Shown piece after piece: positions 43,217 to 54,437 of a stretch of DNA of 64,000 nucleotides; position 1 is the first letter of the stretch; every line of letters begins with the position of its first letter. The position numbers and the translations under genes are program-made. The notes beneath the pieces are model-generated. The model ran no database searches and was not told where the DNA came from. It saw only the letters and a program-made list of their open reading frames with translations. The DNA is from Tilletia caries. Lineage: Eukaryota; Basidiomycota; Exobasidiomycetes; Tilletiales; Tilletiaceae. Location: contig JALUTQ010000041.1 in NCBI GenBank assembly GCA_032718865.1, forward strand, positions 1,240,001 through 1,304,000, written 5' to 3'.

Positions 43217-45739
43217 CTGCACAGTTCTTAGGGTGTGATGAGATGTCTGTCAGTCAGGATGAGATGTCAACGATTAGTGATACATCACAAGAGCCTCAAC
43301 AAACGTACCAAACAGGGCCCATACGATGAAGAACGCGCGTCCAGAAGGCCGCGATTTGAGAAGCCACCGAGCTTGAGACCGCCCTGGAGGAAATAACCTG
43401 GAACAGGAACGTGCAGAAGGGCCCGAGAGTGGAGGAGGTCTGTCAATTGTGCCTCGTACACTTATGCGTTGGAAGCTCAACGACTAGACTGCTCTCACCC
43501 ATAATGTTGGAGCCGAGGCTGGCGAGGAGAGCACCAGACCGTCACAAAGGCCAGCAGCTAACCCTGTCGTGTCGAGATCATAAAGAAAGAGAAGTGAGGT
43601 GAGCAAAACTGCGAGCGTGTTAGAAGCAGTGACTCGCCAACGCAACTTGTTGAAGCACCTTGGGTGACGATAAAGGAGATACTGAGGCCTGAGACAGAGT
43701 GAAGCTGGAAACAAAGCGGAGACTGTGATCAAGGTGAGCGAGGAAAAGCAGAACAGCAGTGAGCAATCAGCAACGCAGTGGGCAGTGAGCAGTCAGAACC
43801 CAAGGGATTGAAATTGGTGATACATAAGATGTCGAGGACGGTGGTGACTACTGGTGGGTTAAGCGATGGAGCCTTGTCGGGCGTCGAGCGCGTCAAGAGT
43901 GCGCAGCTAGAATTTGTTCCATGCGTTCCATGATGTTCCACGGAAATGCTCCGAGGTGCGCACCATGGTATCTCCAGGCGCAACCACAACAATCTCCGCA
44001 TCCTCACCAACTTCGACTCGAACGAGGTATCCATCGCCATGATCGGATAAGGGCCATTCCTGGGCGACGTAACAAAGGATTTGGATATCATCCTCGTGTG
44101 AAAAATTCAGGTGGTTTGAGGACGAAAATAAAAAGACTTTTCTAGTGATGTATGTTTTAGTGGTACGGCCGTAATGCTGACCGCCTCCAGAAACCCATAC
44201 TCTAAAGAGTCTGGGGAATACTCAGAACGAGGCACTTGCATCGTGCAGCGAGTGCAGCGAGTTGAATCCATGCAATAGCATAGAAGTAGTGACGCTGTAG
44301 AGCTGAGAGGTGGTCAGCTTGTAAGGATCGAGCCCGGGCCCCGGTATCGTTCAAGGGCCGCACTTTGCTCAAAGCGGACGTCAAGGTTCGAGCAGAGCCT
44401 AGATTCAGAAGATCAGTTGTCAGCAGGCTACCCCGATTGCTTTCGCTTGAGCCACGCTTTGGTATAAGATCGCAAGAACTCACGCGACGGTCAGGTATAA
44501 TTGCAACACGGCATTGGATGGAAGACCTTGTCTGCTCTATCCCTTGTTCTCGGTGAAGTCGTCCATCGCAGTTACATGCAGAGAAGGCACATGTTAGAGG
44601 GATGCGTGCAGAGCGACTACATGCCGCGTGCGAAGCTGGCAGGAAAGCAGGGACTAAGTGACTCACCAGCCCGGATGATCTGACATCGGTCACGCGAGGG
44701 TGTTTCCTGCAAGAGACAAGGTGAGGACAACGCTACGGATGAGGCTGAATAAAGCGATGGTGAGAAAAGGAAAGGGAAGAATAAACCAGGAAGAAGGAAG
44801 TGGCGAGAGAATGGGTCAGAGCGGGAATATGGAGACGGGTAAGGAGAGGTGGGAGCGGATGAGGCATCAGGAATCTGGCGCTTATATACCTGATGGGAGA
44901 GAGTCGGTGTTGCAGAAGTCTGAAACCTCCGGGTTATACATCAGCCTGCATCTTTAGAAAGGGGAAACCATGTGAGGGGGAAGGATGTCTACTTGCCGCT
45001 TGAAGTTGTCACTGAGGAGAGGAAGTTATAGCGCAACAGCGTGGAGGAGAGAAAGAGGAGGCTAACGTGCAACGGCATCGTACTTGAGTCTTTATCTCTC
45101 TGATGTTGCACAGCAGTGTCTCGCTCGTACGGTCGGAGTGCTGATGTGCCGAATTGCCAGCAAAGAGAAGTCGTTGCTGATCATGAACAGCGTCTACAGG
45201 ACCAGAGCATGATAAGTGCTCGTCAGATTCGTAGGTGTCCTGTGATGGGTAAAATTCTGAGTCACCAGTAGGCTGCATGATTGAGCTAAAGACTCACCGT
45301 GAAGCGTGACTAAGGCGGATGATAGTTGAGAAGGGACCTGTGAAGCAGATGCAAGAGAATCAAGGTTTGTCGATTACCGCCGTCAGGGGCACGTCCATGG
45401 TGAACACAGCTCTGATCACCTTAGGAGGGCTAAGGAAGAGAAGGCCAGTAGTACATACAAGCGGAAGCTGTTCTGCCAGCTGATGTTCTTGCGGAGAGTG
45501 CCGGCACGTCGATGTGGACCGCATATATGGATTGCGATTGCTGACCATGAGCTTTGCGGACCGGATGTGGGGTACCTCGTGAGTCATGGACGTATATAAA
45601 TGTCGTATGTCGGAGTCGATGGCGAGCATGAGTCGGACTGGATTGCTGTCATACTACCTGTGGGGAAGCAGGTGATAAAACGATGTCCTGCAGACGTGGA
45701 ACAACCCTACCTAGAGCAAGTGGAGAGAAGAGGAAGTCA
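43217..45739. other. 2.5-kb gap, probably gene remnants
   Basis: No ORF over 170 codons and none with a domain. Part of 45360-45640 may be the degraded 3' end of the MFS pseudogene. 43270-43480 (minus) has an open frame with possible splice sites that could be an unrecognised 5' exon. Otherwise I see nothing. Confidence 0.35.
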
Positions 45740-46750
45740 GGCGAGCAAGGAATCGCGATGTTTGTCCTTCTCGCGTCGTTCGACGAAGAGCGAGTGCTGA
45801 GTGAGGAAGAGGAAGCTGATACCGTAGCAGAAGCCGAGGTGGAGACTGAAGATGGCGTGGTCAGGGTTGGTGAAGAGGAGGCAGAAGAGTCGACAGAAGG
45901 CTTGGTGCCGTTTCAGACGGGCGTCGGGGAGAGAGTGAGGTGGCGGGGATCTGAGCTGCGGCCTCCTATTCGGTGTCGGTGAGGGAAGGTGGAGGGACTC
46001 CATAAGCTCATTCTTCGCGTAGGCTTGGCGCTTTGTCGGAGGAGGACGGGCTGGTAGGTCTCCCTCAGCGTGAATACGAAGGTGACGGCAATGACAGGGA
46101 GCACTGTCAGGGCGAGAGATGGAAAGAGTGAGCCCGACTCATGAGCAAGCACGCGTCCTGTGTGGAGGGGTTCATGTTTGCACATACAATTGTGAGCACG
46201 GCCACAAGTCATCTCCAGGTCTTGGCTTCTTGAGCGACCCGTCCACCGTCGACATTTGCCTTGCCGCGCTCTAACGGTAAGAACGTATCCGCCATATCCT
46301 TCCCGCGACCAACGAGGGCCCTGTGCTGCCCGCGGCTCCGGGGAAGAAGTGGACCATGTTCAGAGCGACGGAGTTGTGGTGGGTGAAGCGGTAAAGATGC
46401 AACTGAGGTTGAGGACGGCAAAGATCCAAGCGCTGACGAGGTATCGTAGACGTTTTTTCCGACCCCGAGATGGGCGCAAGGAAGGGAGGACGTAGACGGA
46501 GACCGGCAGGAGCTCTTCGAGGGGCAGGATCAGGTTGAAGTCGTTGTCGAGAGAGTGACGACGATGCTGGATCCCATGGGAGTGATAAAGCCGGCGAGAG
46601 AGATGATGCTGCATGGTATTAGTATCGTTCGAGCTCCCACCGAAACGAAGAGACGCCTCTCTGGAAAAGGGATGGCCAACGAGTAAAGTGAGCGTGAAGA
46701 GCGAGAGTAAGATGAGAATGAATGGGCAGGATGTTGTTGGAATGATCATA
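45740..46750 (-). pseudogene. MFS drug:H+ antiporter-type transporter, multiply frameshifted
   Basis: Transporter motifs appear in the correct order on the minus strand but in changing frames: IISLAGFITPMGSSIVV (TM1), LLPVSVYVL (TM2), GRKKRLRYLVSAWIFAVLNL SCIF (motif A region to TM3), FPGAAGSTGPSLVAG (TM4), DMADTFLPLERGKAN, TVLPVIAVTFVFTLRETYQPVLLRQ (end of the first half, PETY-like) and FCRLFCLLFTNPDHAIFSLHL (start of the second half). Functional relatives of this family export drugs or polyamines at the plasma membrane. At least four frame changes within 1 kb make it non-functional. The remaining helices 8-12 are degraded or absent. Confidence 0.78.
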
Positions 46751-47058
46751 TCTATTGCTTTCCCTTTGCGAGTACAAGTCTGTTGTAGCTATGAGGCATA
46801 TGATTGTATACATATTGCGATTGCATTCCGGAGGAAGAAATGGAGTCGGGAAGCTTCTGTCGATCTGGGTCATCTCCTGGAAAGAAAACAGGAAGTGCCA
46901 CCGGAGACTTGACAGGCCCCGCTTTGGAACATGTTTGAGTCGTTCACCCTTGGGGCGATAGGTTGTTGCAGGACTGGGAGAAGTGTGAAGAAGGGGGGAA
47001 GGCGGCGGCGCGGGGTTGCTGTTCCGGCCTGGTGTGAAGTCCGGGAGACCCGATCTCC

Positions 47059-48473
47059 TCAAGGGAAGTAGCCAGAGTCACCGCAGTACTCGGCCTGCCC
47101 AGCCACGCCCTTGGCACAGACGTACGGCTTGAGCAGGGGCTCTCCCGGCGCCTTGTTCGTGAAAATGATCGAGGTCAGATCAGCGACAACTGCGTACAGC
47201 TGCGCTACCAGATCGTCCAACTTCTTCCCGGACCCGTTCGGGTAGGTGTAGCATCGCTTGCGGTCGAATCGAGAGGCATCAGCCCGACCGTTCAGGAGCG
47301 CATCGTAAGCAAGGGCAAATGTGGAGAACTCGACGATGTTGAGGAAGTGGTCGACGAGGAGAAGAGGGTTCTTGCAGACGTCTTGGATGAGGAAGTTGGC
47401 TGCGCCGTCGAGCTTGGAGGAGGAGGGCGGGACGACTTCGTCGAAAGCGGAATAGATGGAGGTCATGTTGGTGATCAGTGCGGCGGGGGCGATCCGGTTC
47501 TGAGCAGCCATGTAGCTGACAATCGAATAGAAGCGGGGAGGGGATGCCACAGATTATGTTCAGCCTCCGAGGATCCAGAACAAGAACATTGTTCCATTCC
47601 CTTACTCACTGCGAACCACCGAACTGCTGGAAGAGAGCAGCGCTGAGGACGGGAAGCTTGCCCGTGGAGATTCCGGCGTCGGTAACATTGCTGAGCGAGC
47701 CCTTGAAGTTACCCGAAAGGGCGAGTAAGTCTGGACCTTCTTGCGAATGCTGGGCCAGAACTGGATTCGTCCAATACCGAATCGGAAAGAAACATAAGGT
47801 CAGTTCCGGGCGGTTGAAAATGGAATGGCCTCGGAATTCTCACTGCCATAGCCCACTGCGGGTTGACGCCTGCACCTTGGGAGTGGCCGATGATATGGAC
47901 CTTCTTCGTGGCCGACCTGAGGGCGAGCGACTTGACGGCGTAGACGACGTATTCGGCCGACACTTGGACGTCGCGGAGAGCCCTCTGTAGACAAGATGAA
48001 GAAATGAATGTAAGCTAGCTGTCGAGGAAGGAATACATACCATTAATTGAGAACGTACGTAGGGAAGGGTCAGATAGCAGACGTCAAAGCCGGGTGAGAG
48101 GGCGGGGAGGATGTCGGTGTAGGGACCCGAAAGCCATGATTCGCGGCCAGTACTACCGGTGCCTAATAAGGATGGGGAATCATCGTTCAGACACAATCAG
48201 TTACTTGATGATCCATAGACCAACAGAATTAGGGAGAAACTGACCGTGAATGAGGAGCACAACACCGCCCTTGGCCGTGCCTACCTTGGCGGGCAAGCAA
48301 GTAATCGCGGCCTTGAAATCGGTCAGATTCTGCGTGTAGGGAGGTTCGCCTTGGACTGGATAGACCGCGCGGGCGTTGAGGACGGCAGTGGTTGCATCTT
48401 CGGAAAGTGCGGCGGCGAAGACAGTAGATGCCGTGGCTACCAGGAGTGCGGTGAGGGAGGTGAGGAACTTCAT
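47059..48473 (-). pseudogene. secreted CalB-like lipase with one frameshift
   Basis: Exons 48473-48245, 48162-48059, 47984-47844, 47760-47610 and 47515-47059 (minus). Signal peptide MKFLTSLTALLVATASTVFA; oxyanion region LLIHGTGSTGRESW; nucleophile Ser in IIGHSQGAG (CalB TWSQGG position); Asp in YSAFDEVVPP and His in LLLVDHFLN, matching the CalB triad. The order and spacing follow Candida antarctica lipase B. All phases agree except in exon 4, where VRKKVQ- to -DLLALSGNFKG requires one extra base near 47725 (AGGTCCAGAC). With that base the gene encodes 360 aa. It is either a recent pseudogene or carries an assembly error. Product: extracellular triacylglycerol/ester hydrolase. Confidence 0.88.
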
Positions 48474-50148
48474 GATGGGAAAGAGGGGAGCGAAAAAGGG
48501 AGGAGCGGACGGGCGAGGGAAGAAGAGGGCGGATGGAGTGGAGACGAGATGGACGGGGAGGACGGAGGGGAAAAAGGTGTCAGGGGAGCAAGCGAACTCT
48601 GCAAATCAGAAAAAGGTCAGCGCTTTATGTATCAGGTTTGAAACAGTGTGGGTTTCGGATGTGATTTCGAAGGAAAGCCAGTTGTTGGGTGGGAGGCAAT
48701 TGGGGCGGCGTCGAGACTCGAGGCGTTGCTGCTGCGAGCAGCTAGCGCCCGAGCCCCCAGGCCCAAGGCCCAAGGGCTGACAGGTGCCAAGGACGAGTTG
48801 GCCGATCCGAAAGGAAGGCGTCAATACTGAATTTGGGCAACCTGACAATAAAGGGATCGGCGGTGTGACAGTGTAAATTGGGAAGTGAGCGGGAAAGCTT
48901 GATGAACGATTGCGATCTGCAGTATGTATGCACTCGGCACGGAGGGAGGGCGGAAGCTGATGTGCTGATGCCTGATGGCACAGAGCACAGAGCACAGGCT
49001 CCAATACCCAAAGCACCGCCCCGCAGTCCACTTTTGATAAGGAGGTGCAGAATGGGAGATGGCTCTTCGCGGAAGCCGGAACATACCCTTGTCTGTGCGC
49101 TCCAGTGTCAGATGTAGCAGAAGCATCCAACGAGGACGAAGTTGAAAGCTGGAACGAGCGAGTGAGTGATCGACCCGCGCGATGACTGGGGAGCAGGCGG
49201 TGCGGGGCTGCGGCGTTGTGGCTGCGGGGGTGGTCCATGTGGTGGGGTCAATAGTCAACAGAGAGGCAGCGAGGCAGTCTGCTTCAAATTTCAAAATTTC
49301 AGTCAGTCTTGACGGTGAACCGGCCATCGGGCCTCGGGCAGATGGGAGCGCAGACGAACCATATTATGGCGCATGGCGGCTGCGTGAAGCGTGAAGGTGA
49401 AACCCACGCCGAGGAAAGAGGTGTGATGCATGGGTGGCCTGAAAGTCGGGCGTCTGCTGAGTGCTGACTGCTCTCTTCTCGTGCACCACATTTTAGATGT
49501 AGCCAGTAGTCTCGCGCCTGAGACGCCCGCGGGTCGCGACGGCGATGTGCTGCTTGGATGGAGGGTGAAGCGTTGAACAGACACCAGGTGGGCCGTGGGT
49601 CAATTGCAGCTATAGGCAGCTTGTCCAGCGTCCGTTGTGGGTGGTGACCTGAGTGTGTCATACATGTGTGCCAAGTATCCTCGGAGAGCAGGGGCCTGCG
49701 CGCGCGCACGGACCTTGTGGAAATTCCAGGGCGCCAGGGCACCTTCTAGTCTGATCACACCAGACCGGCGGTGATCAAAGAGTCACCTCCACGCGCTTAT
49801 CAGAACTGTCGCCGCGGTGGCGGTCTGGCCGCATTCGACCCGATTTTGATAGTAAGTGCTCGCAATTTTTGCAGTCAACCCCACTTGAAGCCCAACTTTG
49901 CACACCAACCGCATCACTTGACACAGACGCACGCACAAAAAAAATGCGCAAGAGCATAGCCAGGCACAGTAAGAATCATCTCCAGGCTTCGGATCTCTGT
50001 TCGATAAGTAGCAGGGCTGGTGGTGTTGCTTTGCGTCCATAGCAGGTGAGGGGAGAAAAGAAAAGTCAATTTTTCCACGTGGAACCCTCATGGAGCGCTT
50101 TTACCAGGGATAAGTACTGGGCAGCGCAGGTGGCGGCGGGAACCTCCC
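48474..50148. other. 1.7-kb gap upstream of the lipase
   Basis: Only shadow-like ORFs in several frames (for example 48606-49238 minus) without domains. 48474-48600 is likely the lipase 5' region. Nothing else supported. Confidence 0.4.
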
Positions 50149-50599
50149 CAGCTACCTCTCAAAAAAACTAGGGTGCAACACCGTGTCGCGAAAATCGGCT
50201 GGGGGGGCCAGCCCCCCCAGACCCCCCAACCTAACTCTTCACTAAGTTATCTCAACATATTCCCTAAGTTTTCTAACGGGTGCTCACGCACCCACTAACC
50301 CTAACTGTACTCGCTACGCGCTAACCCAGCGACCAAGTTCTCTAACCCAGCGACGGTGGGCAAAAAAAAAAAAGAATGAATGAAAAGAGTGGGAATCGAT
50401 CCGACGACCTGCGCAGATTTGACCTGCATATCAGACCGCTGAACTATAGTGGCGGTTTGATGATGACAACCTTTCTGCTCTGCCTTTATGATCACAAAGA
50501 TTAGAGCTCGCGCGAAAGAAAGAAAGATCAATCAATGATCAAGATCATGATCATCGTCACCCTAGTTTTTTTGAGAGGGATTTTTTGAGAGGGAGCTGG
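50149..50599. mobile_element. 451-bp inverted-repeat element containing a tRNA-like unit
   Basis: Outer inverted repeats of 19 bp with one mismatch (50149-50167 CCAGCTACCTCTCAAAAAA; complement at 50581-50599). A second, 21-bp perfect pair lies slightly inside (50155-50175 and 50558-50578, core CTCTCAAAAAAACTAGGGTG). No clear target duplication. It contains a C-rich/G-rich hairpin (GGGGGGGCCAGCCCCCCC near 50201) and the tRNA-like sequence at 50384-50462. No ORF. Confidence 0.7.
50384..50462 (-). ncRNA. tRNA-like Pol III unit, probably not a functional tRNA
   Basis: Minus strand: A box TAGTTCAGCGG fits TRGYNNARNGG exactly, and B box GGATCGATTCC has one mismatch to GGTTCGANTCC. Between them a 5-bp stem TGCAG/CTGCG closes a 7-nt loop that would place CAA as anticodon. 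The acceptor stem cannot be formed. A run of 12 T follows about 20 nt downstream as a Pol III terminator. Best read as a tRNA-derived promoter inside the repeat element (SINE-like). Confidence 0.5.
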
Positions 50600-51365
50600 A
50601 TCCTTCGGCGGCGGGCAGCGTCGCGTCGCGTGGACCGTGTCAGACGCCCATCTGCACAGAGATGAGGTGAAAAAAATGGGTGTACGGTGGCCCGTGCACG
50701 CTGTTTCCCAGCTTGTCGAGGTAGCAAAAGGACGTTTGTCTCATTTCAAAACTCACTTAGTAAAAAAGCGGGCCACTTACTAAGTAAAACGGGTCGAATG
50801 CGTCCAGACCGTCACCACGGGATCTGTCCTGTCATCACGTGCGTCGACGGTCTGGTGTGACCAGACTACACCGCCAAATGAAGTCGGGGACTCCCGAGAT
50901 GCTAGAGCCGCAAGGCACTACAAAGACTACAGAAAAACGCCCCGGAGCCCTAGGGAAACGAGGCCTAGGAGTCACACTGGAGTCTCAAGGTCATGAGTGG
51001 CTAGGAGTAAATTTCATATCTTCATAACTGTGCATAGTAAAAGAGTGCTGTTGCGCGCCGTCGTCAAATCTTCATCCACTGCACCAGCTCAGCGCGACAG
51101 AATGCCATTTATCGTCGACAACAAAAATATGTTTTTGGTATATATTGTAACAAATAGAGTGATTTCTGTATCAAACGCTGATAGTATAGGTGGTAGTATG
51201 TATGTGTGGAAGTGGGTGTGGTGGCCAGTCGTGTGATCCATTCCCGCATGCGGAATTTTTTTTTTGAGAATCAATTTTAGCTCCTCTGGGATCGGGGCTT
51301 ATGTAAGCAACCTTCCTGAGTCCCTCTGGATCCACCACTCGGGAGGGCCTCAGAGGGGAATCCTC

Positions 51366-51961
51366 CTACACCAGCAGACCTGGGGGACTGACTGGGAGGG
51401 TCCCAGGGCGGGAGTGTCCCGGGATGAGACCACAGGGCTGACCGGGACTGTCCTAGCGCAAAAACCCCGGTATTGTCCCACGGGGACCGTCCCAGGACTG
51501 TCAATGTAAATAACAGGATAATCTACTCTTCTTTCCAAATGCCTATGCTCAGGGTGGTTCCCTGAGGTGTGATCCGAGACTTTTGGGCGAGTTTTCTTAA
51601 CCAGCCTCGCGATAATGCCAATTTATAGTGTATAAGTACTGATTAGAGAATGATTTGCCGTGCTGAAAAAGCGCGCATGGTCCAGTGGAAAGCACTGGTC
51701 ATTCTGATTGTGCAGGTCGAGAGTTCGAACCCCATAGATTTTGATTTTTCGTTTTTTTTATTCGAATTTTTTCCTCTTTCTCGGACATGTCTTGGGGCGG
51801 TCCCGGTGCCGGTCCCAGGATTTCGCTCCCAGTCAGTCCCGGGATAGCGGAGGAAACGCCGCCGGGACAGTCCCCCGCTGGCTGGGCCCATACAGATCTG
51901 GGACCGCCCCGGGAGATCCCGCGGGACCGCCACGACCTGTCCCCATGGTCTGCTGGTGTAG
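51366..51961. repeat. 596-bp inverted-repeat element with internal tRNA-like unit
   Basis: 15-bp perfect inverted pair CTACACCAGCAGACC at 51366-51380 and its complement at 51947-51961. Inside both arms are many copies of GGGACYGTCCC or GGTCCCGGG palindromes, absent from the centre. The layout resembles the hAT-like element at 31.2 kb, but no 8-bp target duplication was found. Confidence 0.6.
51669..51745 (+). ncRNA. tRNA-like Pol III unit
   Basis: A box TGGTCCAGTGG (51678-51688) fits the consensus fully. B box AGTTCGAACCC (51722-51732) has one mismatch. T-rich terminators (TTTT, TTTTT) follow from 51739. Anticodon and acceptor stems are poor, so a tRNA-derived SINE head or decayed tRNA is more likely than a working tRNA. 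Confidence 0.45.
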
Positions 51962-52617
51962 TGGCTCCCATTTATGCTCTAAGCCCTCAGGAAAACTCAT
52001 GAGCCCACCTCCTACAGGGGTCTCGTAGCACTCTGAGAAGTTTCGGCTAGCGTTACTCTAACGCTAGAATTTGTCCGCAGTGTAGGGCACCTTCCATGAT
52101 TCTCCCTTCTCTTCTCCCACTTCCCAGCGGTTCATCCTTCACCGCTTCACCCATGATGACCATATCCCAAGATGAGGGGATGGGCATTACTTGAAGCCAC
52201 TCTGCACTTGACCTTGCTGGAAATGGGATAAATCCATCAGAAGCGGATCCCCTCAGCCCCGAGCCAAATGAACGCAACAGCCAGCCGTCCTCCGAATCTC
52301 ATCACGTCCGTTGGCATGATGGCCGTCACGGCGTATAAGGTGCCGCCTCGATACTGTACCCATCTTCTTTCTTCCCCCGTGAACCTGGTTTCTGAGTCTC
52401 TGACCACTCCCTCTGCGACCCGCGTACACCACCTGACTTCTTTCGGCCTCCTTTTCCAACAGCAGCTGGTCCTGCTACATTCAAACCCAGTCTTCCCACA
52501 GATTTTTCACCCTCAGTATCGTCAAAACAGGAGCTGGTCTGCCCACATCTTTCCACTCTCACTTTGCGTTCCTGATCTTCAGCCGACCCGCTCACAACCT
52601 AAGGCAACAGCGCGATC
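51962..52617. other. 0.65-kb gap upstream of the tandem family
   Basis: No domain-bearing ORF. An open frame from 52268 overlaps the next CDS in another register and is treated as a shadow. Confidence 0.4.
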
Positions 52618-53482
52618 ATGCCCGCCATCTCGCATCTGGTCCGCGACCTTCCCCGGCTCACCTCCACCCCCGATATTCCCATCGCACTCGACGCTCGCCA
52701 CCTCGTCGGTCCACTGGTCGACAAGCCTGATGCGCGCATGGTCCACCCGGAGTCGCGCAGGGACCTCGTCTTCATTCCATATCGCGCGCCCCTGCACGAC
52801 CCGCACTCTGCTTCGCTCACTGAGACAAGTCGGTCACTGGCGAGTGAAGAAGGAGACCCAGCTGCATCTCGATCTTCCGAAGACGGCCGTCCAGATGGCG
52901 ACCTCAAGGCGTCTCGCTCCGTACAGGAACCTCACCCTAGTCTCGTCTCGGTGAACAAAGACTTTCACCCTGCTCTCGTACTGCTCAACCGCGCCGAGGT
53001 CCCCCAACCTCGTTCACTCCAGGATGAGCATCCCGGTCGGATCATGCTCAGCTCGGAGGAGCTGTCCGTGCTCCAGCAAGTTCACCCCCGTAACGTCGGC
53101 AGCGGATCCGAGCACCAGCAGCTTGCTCAGCGCAGCTGGTGGAAGGTGCGTTCCTGCTTACCTTACTGTCCCTCCCCAACTACTTTCCTTGCACTGGCTT
53201 CTTGCTTATCTTGCTCTGATATCCGCCCATCAGACTTCCACCACGCAACCTTCGAACGCAAGGAACGTAGAGGATCTCCTCGCCCGTCGCCGCTCCGACA
53301 GTGCTGATCTCCCTGAGCTCCTGCGACGTCAAGGTGAGCTTCCCTCGGGCCCCCATCCTCAGGCCCGGAACCTGCTCGTCGAGGCAACTTGGGGCCTGAT
53401 GGCCGGACAAATCATTGGAAATGGTGAGTGCGTCAAGCTTCAGGACACATATCGCTCCAGTGATGTTCTTCTTTTTCTCTGA
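52618..53482 (+). CDS. family member 1: non-secreted paralogue with shared C-terminal module
   Basis: Two exons, 52618-53145 and 53234-53482 (phase 0, GTGCGT donor, CATCAG acceptor), give 258 aa. The N-terminal about 95 residues (PAISHLVRDLPRLTSTPDIP...) have no signal peptide and are unique in the window. From GDLKASRSVQEPHP onward it matches family member 2: VNKDFHPALVLLNRAEVPQ, SLQDEHPGRI, HPRNVGSGSEHQQL, SWWK, then TSTTQPSNARNVEDLL and WGLMAGQIIGNGEC. Function unknown. The conserved intron position and exon 2 across copies argue that the module is translated. Confidence 0.6.
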
Positions 53483-54437
53483 CTTCCTCCCATCGACCGA
53501 CGCTCTTCCTTCTACGCGCACGATCAACCTTGTACTTGTTGAGCGCACTTCAGTGTACAAGAAGGGTACGCTCTTCTAGTGGTGAATGCCATCATTTTCC
53601 TGTATGAAAAGCACGCCTTGGAGGTTTGAGAGTATGATGAGTAGTACTAATTTAAGGAGCGTGTGCACTCAGAAATCAGTGGGGGTGGGGGTGGGGGGGG
53701 GGGGGGGGGGAGGTATGTAGAGGATGCCAGTGCATGATGCATGATGTTCCGGCCGTCCGAGACGAACAAAAAATGCGATGATGGTGCACCAGGACGCAGG
53801 ACGACCCGGACGTCCACGATCCCAACTTGTATACATACGCGCACAAACGACAACGACTTGCAGATTTCGTCATCTCATTCCAGCAACATGAAGGCGTCCG
53901 CCAAGCGAGGGCTCGGGTAGGTCGTTCGCTGTCCATACTCCATGGATCCATGAGGTCGCCGCTTGTGAAGAACATTCGCCGTCCACGGAATGTTGGATCT
54001 CCCTCTCGGCCCTCGGGGGTTGGGGCCCCCGCCCAGTTGAACCTTTTAGCCGTGAGTCGCCAGCGAAGCATCTCTTATCTTTGTGTCTCGCTGGCAAGTG
54101 CAGCTCCAATCCTGATCGAGGGAGGGCTGAAGATCGTTTCATTTGGTCCAGATTCAGAGGGTTACAGCCTCAGGCACAACCACGCCAGCGAGGGTACAAA
54201 AGGTGCTGGGTGCTGACCTCCTTCCCCTCGGCGCTGACTTCTACATCCCCTTCTTCCCACATCTCTTCCACTCCACTTCTGTCTTCCCTTCGTGCGGCTG
54301 GTCTGCACATATTCCACCTATCCTTTCTTACACCTTACAGACAACTACTTTGGGTGGCCGGTCCGCTCTCTCTTTTCTGTCTTCGATTCTCCATCACCCC
54401 ATTCCCCGTCCCACCGTTCTGCTTCATCACTTCCGCC
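53483..54437. other. spacer between family members 1 and 2
   Basis: Contains the 18-nt G run at 53693-53710 preceded by GGGGGTGGGGGT, a sequence able to form a G-quadruplex, and a segment repeated at 55790-56080. From about 54170 it is the promoter of member 2, with GAGGGTACAAAAGGTGCT also present upstream of member 3. Confidence 0.5.

Noticed and set aside
50384..50462. Functional tRNA-Leu(CAA)
   Set aside because: A and B boxes and an anticodon stem exist, but no acceptor stem can be paired and the long variable arm typical of tRNA-Leu is missing.
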